Shown one piece after another: positions 1 to 5,550 of a stretch of 6,081 nt of DNA (position 1 is the stretch's first letter; each line of letters opens with the position of its first letter). The notes beneath the pieces were generated by a model. The model was given only the letters and a program-made list of their open reading frames with translations, did not search any database and was not told where the DNA came from. The position numbers were made by a program, and so were the translations under genes. The stretch is from Actinobacteria bacterium BACL4 MAG-120820-bin23. GTDB lineage: Bacteria > Actinomycetota > Actinomycetes > Nanopelagicales > Nanopelagicaceae. Where the stretch lies: the NCBI GenBank assembly GCA_001437855.1, contig LIBD01000053.1, positions 1 to 6,081 on the forward strand, written 5' to 3'.

Positions 1-318
1 ACTGCAATTTTAATTGCAAGCGAAAATTATCCCCTGCCAGCAATTACTTTAGGAGAGGTACTTTCTACGAGTGACTTACCTGCAGGAGTGGTAAATATCT
101 TGACTGGAAAAATATCAGAACTGTCACCGTGGGTTGGTTCGCATATGGAGATAGACGGTATTGATGCTGCAGGGCTATCCAAAAAGCAAGAAGAAGAATT
201 AAAATTACTAGGCGCAGAAAATCTGAAAAGAATTCATAGATTTACGCCTAATAACCACCCTGAAAGAATTTTAAGCTTTATGGAGCAAAAAACTGTTTGG
301 CATCCAATAGGAATATAG
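1..318 (+). CDS. Aldehyde-dehydrogenase-like protein lacking the catalytic domain (C-terminal part, 5' end outside window)
   Basis: The frame is open from base 1 to the TAG at 316-318 and gives 105 residues, so the gene starts to the left of the window. The first ~37 residues match the end of the NAD-binding half of aldehyde dehydrogenases: a SENYPLPA stretch (like the usual SE-tP-tal), then LPAGVVNILTG. A normal family member would follow this with FTGS, a glutamate in ELGGK and the catalytic cysteine in a GQxC segment, over some 250 further residues. Here only ~68 residues follow, containing PWVGSHMEIDGIDAAG, AENLKRIHRF and the terminal KTVWHPIGI, with none of those motifs. I recognise this ending from short ALDH-like proteins found beside deoC and a full-length ALDH in actinobacteria, so it is probably a natural noncatalytic paralogue, not a broken gene. 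Its role is unknown; partnership with an active ALDH oxidising acetaldehyde is a guess. It converges on add with no spacer. Confidence 0.8.
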   Translation, partial: TAILIASENYPLPAITLGEVLSTSDLPAGVVNILTGKISELSPWVGSHMEIDGIDAAGLSKKQEEELKLLGAENLKRIHRFTPNNHPERILSFMEQKTVWHPIGI

Positions 319-1413
319 CTACTCGGCAGATATTTTAGAGTATGCCGGTTTTACAGTTTTCTCAATAATTTCAAGCTTATCTTCGTGGTCAATAAATGAG
401 CTCTCTAAAGCATTAACTGTGACTGCTTGTAGATCTGCAAAATTCCAACCAAAAGATTTTACACATTCTTGCATCTCATGGCTCATAGATGTATTACTCA
501 TTAATCGATTATCAGTATTTAACGTAACATGAAATTTTAACTTAGCTAGCTTTCCAATTGGATGATCTGAGTAAATTTTTGCGATACCTGTTTGAAGATT
601 GGAGGTTGGGCACAGCTCAAGTGCAATTCTTCGGTCACGAATATATCTAGATAGAAGTCCTAATTTTGGTTCTTTTGATGAGAAATCAATATCTTCCACG
701 ATTCTTACCCCATGGCCAATTCTTTCAGCACCACAAATCTGAACTGCCTGCCAAATAGATGGTAATCCAAATGCTTCGCCAGCATGAATGGTGAAATGTG
801 CATTTTCCTTTTTTAAGAACTCGAACTCTTGAAGTTGATTTGTCGGTGGAAAACCATCTTCTGGCCCCGCTATATCAAATCCAACAACACCTTGCCCCCG
901 ATACTTAACTACGGCTTTAGCTGCTTCCATTGATCTATTACTTTGACGCATTCCACAAAGTAAAGATTCAACTCTAATCTTATTTCCTTCTCTTTGTGCC
1001 TCAGACATTCCTTGCTTGAAACCCTCAAGCGTAGCCTCAACCACTTGATCTGAAGTTAAACCTTGTTCAGTTAGTAACTCAGGTGCTCCTCTAACTTCAG
1101 CGTAGACAACACCATCTCTTGCTAAATCAATAACAGATTCTCGTGCAACTTGAATAATTCCTTCTCTTGTTTGCATAACTGCAATTGTGTGCGCAAAGGT
1201 TTCAAGATATCTAACGAGTGAACCGGAGTTACAAGAATCTTCAAACCACTTTGCTAATTCAATTGGATCATTGGTAGGCAGTTTTTTATAACCAATACGA
1301 TCAGCAATTTCAATTAAAGTTTGTGGCCTTAAACCGCCATCTAAATGATCGTGCAGTAATGCCTTTGGTAATCTCTTGATTTGATCCTGTGATGGAGTGT
1401 TTAAAAGTGACAC
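319..1413 (-). CDS. add: Adenosine deaminase
   Basis: This 364-residue enzyme hydrolytically deaminates adenosine and deoxyadenosine to inosine and deoxyinosine in the cytoplasm. The zinc-dependent TIM-barrel signature is complete: H21 and H23 in HDHLDGG, H210 and catalytic E213 in HAGE, H234 in GHG, and D301 in LNTDN. The mammalian enzyme has a second aspartate after D301; here it is N302, which is usual for the actinobacterial branch (NTDNRLMS), so activity is expected. Length and N-terminus agree with actinobacterial Add proteins as I remember them (about 365 residues). The start is GTG, directly abutting the TAA of the upstream phosphorylase gene with no spacer. GAGGG at 1422-1418, inside the last phosphorylase codons, is a good ribosome binding site five bases or fewer upstream. 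One oddity is G109 in EVRGAPE, where the family normally has F or Y. It is the last gene of the operon, and its stop abuts the convergent gene's stop. Confidence 0.96.
   Translation of the reverse strand: MSLLNTPSQDQIKRLPKALLHDHLDGGLRPQTLIEIADRIGYKKLPTNDPIELAKWFEDSCNSGSLVRYLETFAHTIAVMQTREGIIQVARESVIDLARDGVVYAEVRGAPELLTEQGLTSDQVVEATLEGFKQGMSEAQREGNKIRVESLLCGMRQSNRSMEAAKAVVKYRGQGVVGFDIAGPEDGFPPTNQLQEFEFLKKENAHFTIHAGEAFGLPSIWQAVQICGAERIGHGVRIVEDIDFSSKEPKLGLLSRYIRDRRIALELCPTSNLQTGIAKIYSDHPIGKLAKLKFHVTLNTDNRLMSNTSMSHEMQECVKSFGWNFADLQAVTVNALESSFIDHEDKLEIIEKTVKPAYSKISAE
324..352 (+). terminator. Weak candidate terminator hairpin for the ALDH-like gene, inside the 3' end of add
   Basis: Reading the plus strand just past the ALDH-like stop, CGGCA (324-328) pairs with TGCCG (343-347) across a 14-base loop, followed by G and TTTT at 349-352. 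The shape is that of an intrinsic terminator placed where one would be needed, because no free spacer exists between the convergent genes. The stem is only 5 bp, the loop is long and the T-run is short, and the bases also encode the last residues of adenosine deaminase, so it may be chance. Confidence 0.22.
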
Positions 1414-2709
1414 TTAACCCTCAATTCTTTCAATAATAAGTGGTAGGCGATTAATCTTTTGATTTTCTAAACCAATAGTAAACGCTTCAGATAAAGCCTC
1501 ATTAGCTCGATCAAACCTTGAAGTTTCATCTGAATGTAGGGTCAAAATACTTTGGCCTTCCTTAACTAAATCCCCTGGCTTTGCATGTATTTCAATTCCA
1601 GCACCAAGTTGAAGTGTATCTCCTTGTTTTTGTCTGCCAGCACCCAGCCGCCAAGCACTAACTCCGACTTTAAGAGCATCTAATGTTAAAAGTTTTCCAG
1701 AAGTTGCAGCCTTAACTTCAAATTTTTCTCTAGCTATAGGAAGTGGAGCACTTAGATCTCCACCTTGCGCTTTAATCATTCTGCGCCATACATCCATAGC
1801 TGCGCCATTTTTTAAAGCTGTAGCTGGGTCAACTTTAGGCTTAACTTTGGCAGCATCTAACATCTCATTTGCCAAAATTAAAGTTAACTCAACAACATCA
1901 CTTGGCCCACCACCAGAAAGGACCTCTATAGTTTCCCGAATTTCAAGCGAGTTGCCGACTGTTAGTCCTAGTGGTACATCCATTGCTGTAACTAAAGCCC
2001 TGGTTTCAACTCCTGCACGTTTGCCTAAATCCACCATTGTCCTAGCTAACAGCCCTGCATCTTTTGGATCGCTCATAAACGCACCTGAGCCAGTTTTAAC
2101 ATCCAAAATCAGAGCTTGGGTACCTTCAGCAATTTTTTTACTCATAATCGATGAGGCAATAAGTGGAATAGCTTGCACAGTACCGGTGACATCACGAAGT
2201 GCATATAGTTTTTTATCAGCTGGAGCTAAGCCACTTCCTGCAGCACAAATTACTGCGCCACATTCTTGTATTACTTTTAACATTTCCTGATTAGAAATAC
2301 TTGCTTTCCAACCCTTGATTGATTCTAATTTATCAAGTGTGCCACCAGTATGACCAAGCCCCCGACCTGAAAGTTGTGGTACCGCCGCTCCACAAGCTGC
2401 AACTAAAGGTGCTAGTGGTAAAGTGATTTTGTCACCAACTCCACCCGTTGAATGTTTATCCACCGTTGGTCTATCCAACATTGACCAATTCATCTTTTCA
2501 CCACTTGTGATCATCGCATCAGTCCATCTAAAAATTTCACGGTTGTTCATACCGTTTAATAAAATTGCCATCAATAAGGCTGACATTTGTTCATCAGCAA
2601 TTATTCCTTTGGTATAAGCCTCTATTGTCCAATCAATTTGGTCATCGCTTAGTTCTTGCTTATCTCTTTTTGCTGAAATAATTTCTACGGCTGTAAATTT
2701 TACGCTCAT
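1414..2709 (-). CDS. deoA: Thymidine phosphorylase / pyrimidine-nucleoside phosphorylase
   Basis: This 431-residue cytoplasmic enzyme carries out reversible phosphorolysis of thymidine and deoxyuridine (possibly also uridine) to the free base and (deoxy)ribose-1-phosphate. The layout is that of the family: an N-terminal helical domain (about 6-68), the glycosyltransferase-family-3 body (about 77-310) and a C-terminal PYNP domain (about 335-410). The phosphate-binding KHSTGGVGDK is at 85-94 and the family signature SGRGLGHTGGTLDKLE at 114-129. R172, S187 and K191 correspond to the pyrimidine-contacting residues of the E. coli enzyme (R171, S186, K190). The ATG start follows the cdd TAG with no spacer, and a GAGGA ten bases upstream serves as ribosome binding site. 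Length is normal for the family (430-440). The thymidine-only versus broad pyrimidine preference cannot be settled from sequence alone; deoA is chosen because it sits with cdd and add in a salvage operon. Confidence 0.95.
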   Translation of the reverse strand: MSVKFTAVEIISAKRDKQELSDDQIDWTIEAYTKGIIADEQMSALLMAILLNGMNNREIFRWTDAMITSGEKMNWSMLDRPTVDKHSTGGVGDKITLPLAPLVAACGAAVPQLSGRGLGHTGGTLDKLESIKGWKASISNQEMLKVIQECGAVICAAGSGLAPADKKLYALRDVTGTVQAIPLIASSIMSKKIAEGTQALILDVKTGSGAFMSDPKDAGLLARTMVDLGKRAGVETRALVTAMDVPLGLTVGNSLEIRETIEVLSGGGPSDVVELTLILANEMLDAAKVKPKVDPATALKNGAAMDVWRRMIKAQGGDLSAPLPIAREKFEVKAATSGKLLTLDALKVGVSAWRLGAGRQKQGDTLQLGAGIEIHAKPGDLVKEGQSILTLHSDETSRFDRANEALSEAFTIGLENQKINRLPLIIERIEG

Positions 2710-3096
2710 CTATTTAAGATCCTCAGGACCAAATGCCCAAGGAAGTAAGGTAGAGAACATTTTTGGACCATCTGGAGTCATAAATAACATTTCATTGCCA
2801 CCGTGCTCAAATAGAAGTTGTCTGCACCTTCCACAGGGAGATAAATACTCTCCATTTTTATCAACACAAACTGTTGCAATTAATCTTCCACCACCTGATG
2901 CCGTCAGACTTGAAATTAAGCCGCACTCTGCACATAAACCAACACCATAGCTTGCATTCTCACTATTACAGCCAACGACTATTCTCCCATCATCAACTAA
3001 TGCAGCTACCCCAACTTTAAAATTAGAATATGGTGCATATGCATTTTTCATTACCTCTTTAGCAGCGCTATGGAGCTTTTCCCAATCAATATTCAT
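2710..3096 (-). CDS. cdd: Cytidine deaminase
   Basis: This 128-residue zinc enzyme deaminates cytidine and deoxycytidine to uridine and deoxyuridine, supplying substrate to the phosphorylase encoded next. It is of the short homotetrameric type with three cysteine ligands: C55 in CAEC, and C88 and C91 in PCGRC, with E57 as the proton-shuttling glutamate. N44 and E46 in GCNSENASYG match the ribose-binding pair, and YAPYSNFKVG at 20-29 is the usual N-terminal motif. The C-terminal AFGPEDL ending is shared with actinobacterial homologues. The ATG at 3096-3094 gives the usual family N-terminus. AGGA at 3110-3107, ten bases upstream, is the likely ribosome binding site. The start codon lies at the foot of the 3' arm of a perfect 13-bp inverted repeat, so translation may depend on ribosomes finishing the upstream permease. 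It is followed with no spacer by deoA (TAGATG). Confidence 0.97.
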   Translation of the reverse strand: MNIDWEKLHSAAKEVMKNAYAPYSNFKVGVAALVDDGRIVVGCNSENASYGVGLCAECGLISSLTASGGGRLIATVCVDKNGEYLSPCGRCRQLLFEHGGNEMLFMTPDGPKMFSTLLPWAFGPEDLK

Positions 3097-3123
3097 GAGG
3101 TAATTGTCCTATGAATATTGATT
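3084..3123 (-). promoter_or_regulatory. Inverted repeat / mRNA hairpin over the cdd start codon
   Basis: AATCAATATTCAT at 3084-3096 is the exact reverse complement of ATGAATATTGATT at 3111-3123, with a 14-base spacer. In the operon mRNA (minus strand), the 5' arm begins within the permease stop codon (TAA at 3124-3122) and the 3' arm begins with the cdd ATG. The spacer contains the AGGA ribosome binding site (3110-3107). Its AGG can also pair with CCU (3100-3098), leaving one bulged C at 3097 and a 7-base loop, so both start codon and binding site could be masked. A ribosome terminating on the permease would cover the 5' arm and release the start site. The repeat is certain; its role in translational coupling is inferred. 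A dimeric protein binding site on DNA is the alternative. Confidence 0.6.
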
Positions 3124-4378
3124 ATTTTGTACCGCGGAGATATGGGATTCCATCAGCTGCTGGCGCACGAACCCGCCCTATTAGTCCTGAGACTGCAATT
3201 ATTGTCGCAATGTATGGAATCATCAACATAAATTCTGATGGAATTGGTACTCCAGCAATTGATAAATTACTTTGTAAGCTATTGGTAAAGCCAAAGAATA
3301 ATGCTGCTATTAAGGCTCCCTTAGGGTTCCACTTTCCAAATATTAAACATGCAAGTGCAATAAAGCCTGCGCCTGCAGTCATGGATTGTGAGAAAACTCC
3401 AACTGCCCCTATTGTGAAAACAGCGCCACCAACTCCCGCTACCGCCCCTGCGATAAGCACATTTCGAAACCTTAATTTATTAACATCGATTCCTACGCTA
3501 TCGGCTGCTATTGGTAGTTCACCAATAGCACGAGTTCTTAGTCCCCATTTTGATTTAAAAAGAGCTATTTGAATGACTGTAACTATTAAATACATTAAAT
3601 AGACAATGATGGTTTGATTAAACAAAATCGGACCAATGACGGGAATTTTTGATAAAACTGGGATTGGAATAGCTGAGAAACTTCCGGCAGCATTCCAAGT
3701 ACTTTCGTAAGGTACAAGTAATACTGTATAAAAAAAGTTTGTTAATCCTAGAACTAATACATTAATTACAAACCCTAAAATTACCTGGTTTACCTGAAAT
3801 CTAATAGAAAAGTATGCCAGAATCCAAGATACTAGTGCGCCTGCAATTGGCGCAGAGATTAATCCCAAAATCAAATTTTGGGAAAGGCTAGCAACTACTG
3901 CTGAGACAAATGCAGAGAAAAGTAATTGGCCTTCAATAGCAATATTAATGACACCAGATTTCTCACAAAGTAGCCCAGCCATTGAGCCAAAGATAAGTGG
4001 AACGGCTAATAAAACTGCTGCCTGAAGTAACCCTGTTAGTGGTATAAATTTTCCAGCAGCTGCCCAGCTCAAAAATGCCATTATGGAACCAAAGCCAAAA
4101 ATCAAACTTCCTAAAGTTATTTTCTTATTGTTTTTAAATTGGATAAAGGAAATGGTCACACCGATTAAGGCGAATATAAGGAAAATCATAACCCCAGATT
4201 TAGAGCCAATTTTCCATTCACTAATTAGTTTCCATTCATCACCTAAATAGAAACTGTATATAACTGGCTCTACTCTGGATGAAGTTACATAAAAAATGAA
4301 AGTAAATACAACTAACAATATCGCCATAGTTACGACGCCGCTTTGTCTTCGTTTCTGTAATGCATTCAATTGTGCCAT
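3122..4378 (-). CDS. Nucleoside ABC transporter, second permease subunit (NupQ/YufQ-like)
   Basis: This 418-residue integral membrane protein is one of the two pore subunits of a BMP-type nucleoside importer. Family motifs are CEKSGVINIAIEGQ at 138-151, WGLRTRAIGE at 278-287 (the cytoplasmic loop that meets the ATPase) with AADSVGID after it, and GFIALACLIFGKWNP at 338-352. About eleven hydrophobic stretches are visible, near 16-33, 63-80, 88-108, 113-134, 140-166, 168-189, 196-221, 254-274, 305-329, 337-368 and 383-400. The first ~110 residues are an extension with three membrane segments not found in the ~300-residue Firmicutes proteins; actinobacterial homologues usually have it. The tail AADGIPY also looks actinobacterial. 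I chose the ATG at 4378-4376, which overlaps the preceding stop as TAATG; a TTG at 4390 is in frame but less likely. The substrate is inferred from family and from the salvage enzymes downstream. Confidence 0.93.
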   Translation of the reverse strand: MAQLNALQKRRQSGVVTMAILLVVFTFIFYVTSSRVEPVIYSFYLGDEWKLISEWKIGSKSGVMIFLIFALIGVTISFIQFKNNKKITLGSLIFGFGSIMAFLSWAAAGKFIPLTGLLQAAVLLAVPLIFGSMAGLLCEKSGVINIAIEGQLLFSAFVSAVVASLSQNLILGLISAPIAGALVSWILAYFSIRFQVNQVILGFVINVLVLGLTNFFYTVLLVPYESTWNAAGSFSAIPIPVLSKIPVIGPILFNQTIIVYLMYLIVTVIQIALFKSKWGLRTRAIGELPIAADSVGIDVNKLRFRNVLIAGAVAGVGGAVFTIGAVGVFSQSMTAGAGFIALACLIFGKWNPKGALIAALFFGFTNSLQSNLSIAGVPIPSEFMLMIPYIATIIAVSGLIGRVRAPAADGIPYLRGTK

Positions 4379-5550
4379 TAGCCGTTCCAACCTTTTGCTG
4401 CCATTGATTTAGACTCTACGCTCTTCTTTAATCTAAACACCATCTTCAATAATGCAGGTGCAGCAATAAATAAGACGATTAAAGCTTGAATTACTTGAAT
4501 AATTTCAGAAGGAGTTCCGGTATTTGAAAGTAATGTTCGGCCCCCTGTTTGTAATGCACCAAATAAAACAGCTCCAAATAAAGTCCCAATTGGTGTTGCC
4601 TGCCCCAGTAGCGCCACAGTTATTGCATCAAAACCAATACTGCCTGCAACGCCGGCAGTTAAGGCGTACTCGGTTCCAATTAAATGTACTGCACCACCAA
4701 GCCCAGCTAAACCTCCACAAATAAACATAGATATGGTTGTGACTAATGGCACTGAAATTCCCGCTGTCTTTGCAGCACTTGCATTAGCACCAACTGCGCG
4801 GAATTTAAATCCAAGTGTGCTTCTATTTAGTAGCCACCACACAAAATAAGTCACTACTAACGCTATAAATATTCCTAAGTGTAAACGCAAATCTGCGCCA
4901 AGTAATTTTGGTAAGCGTGCACTTAGGTTGACATCTGGGGCAATAGGATCAAACCGCTCTGGCCGTAAAAACACTGAAGTTTTAAGTAGCCAAAGAATAA
5001 ATAAGGCCGCTACATAGTTAAGCATGATTGTAACGATTACTTCGTGAGCACCAGTTTTTGCTTTCAGTAAACCTACAATGCCACCAAAAATTCCACCACA
5101 TATTATTCCAGCTAATAAAACGAGTAGAACATGAATTAATGGTGACATTTCAAAATTAAATCCGACATATGAAGCTCCAATGGCTCCAAATATAAATTGA
5201 CCCTGTGCTCCAATATTAAACAACCCTGCTCGAAATGCTAACGCAACAGCTAATCCTGCAAAAATTAATGGGATTGAGGTGACAATAGTTTCAGATAATG
5301 GATAAAAGCCTCGGACCACTCCAGATTCTCTTGCTAAGTTCACATCATAAATAGAGCCTTGAAAAATCGCTAAGTAGGAATTACCAATTCTAGCTCCGGC
5401 GGATGTTAAAAATTTTCCAGGAGAATTAAGTTGAGCCATAATAATTGGATCAGAAATAACAATTATTATGCCACCTATAAAAAATGCAAAAATAAATGAT
5501 AGTGCTGGTAGTAGTGTGACTCTTCGAAGACTAAATAAAAATTGTTTCAT
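4378..5550 (-). CDS. Nucleoside ABC transporter, first permease subunit (NupP/YufP-like)
   Basis: This 390-residue membrane protein pairs with the next permease to form the channel of the nucleoside importer. Recognisable family motifs are FNIGAQGQF at 111-119, GAHEVIVTIMLNY at 167-179, LGFKFRAVGANASAAKTAGI at 246-265 (the loop contacting the ATPase) and GFDAITVALLG at 306-316. Hydrophobic spans lie near 14-33, 89-108, 115-133, 138-162, 168-190, 223-242, 266-291, 305-333 and 350-371. Between the first and second spans is a ~55-residue segment (about 34-88) that is probably outside the membrane. The ATG at 5550-5548 overlaps the ATPase stop as TAATG. No convincing Shine-Dalgarno sequence precedes it, which favours re-initiation by ribosomes that have just finished the ATPase. 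The start of the second permease overlaps this gene's stop in the same way. Assignment to the BMP/nucleoside class is firm; the exact nucleosides carried are not visible. Confidence 0.94.
   Translation of the reverse strand: MKQFLFSLRRVTLLPALSFIFAFFIGGIIIVISDPIIMAQLNSPGKFLTSAGARIGNSYLAIFQGSIYDVNLARESGVVRGFYPLSETIVTSIPLIFAGLAVALAFRAGLFNIGAQGQFIFGAIGASYVGFNFEMSPLIHVLLVLLAGIICGGIFGGIVGLLKAKTGAHEVIVTIMLNYVAALFILWLLKTSVFLRPERFDPIAPDVNLSARLPKLLGADLRLHLGIFIALVVTYFVWWLLNRSTLGFKFRAVGANASAAKTAGISVPLVTTISMFICGGLAGLGGAVHLIGTEYALTAGVAGSIGFDAITVALLGQATPIGTLFGAVLFGALQTGGRTLLSNTGTPSEIIQVIQALIVLFIAAPALLKMVFRLKKSVESKSMAAKGWNG

Noticed and set aside
301..302. N302 in add as an inactivating loss of the second active-site aspartate
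   Set aside because: The NTDN form is normal in actinobacterial adenosine deaminases as I know them, and every metal ligand is present. (Residue number; the codon lies near base 510.)
287..307. Possible minus-strand terminator for add: TTGG-ATG-CCAA mini-hairpin followed by six T
   Set aside because: The stem is only 4 bp, and the T-run is four bases away and is explained by the lysine codon of the conserved KTVWHP tail on the other strand.
1847..2617. Plus-strand open frames opposite deoA (1847-2290 and 2423-2617)
   Set aside because: They are antisense shadows of a well-conserved phosphorylase; the translations are low-complexity and unlike any protein I know.
2720..2728. Short palindrome TCCTCAGGA just upstream of the deoA start
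   Set aside because: Nine bases with a one-base centre cannot form a hairpin and are easily met by chance; it includes the deoA ribosome binding site but shows nothing further.
3084..3123. The inverted repeat as an intrinsic terminator
   Set aside because: The stem has only two G/C pairs in thirteen, no U-tract follows it on the minus strand (GGGAAAAGC comes next), and terminating here would cut off three genes of the same pathway.
3111..3572. Plus-strand open frame beginning MNIDYFVPRR
   Set aside because: It lies antisense to the second permease. Its cdd-like first residues arise only because the inverted repeat carries a mirror copy of the cdd start. It has no family resemblance and no ribosome binding site that I can see.
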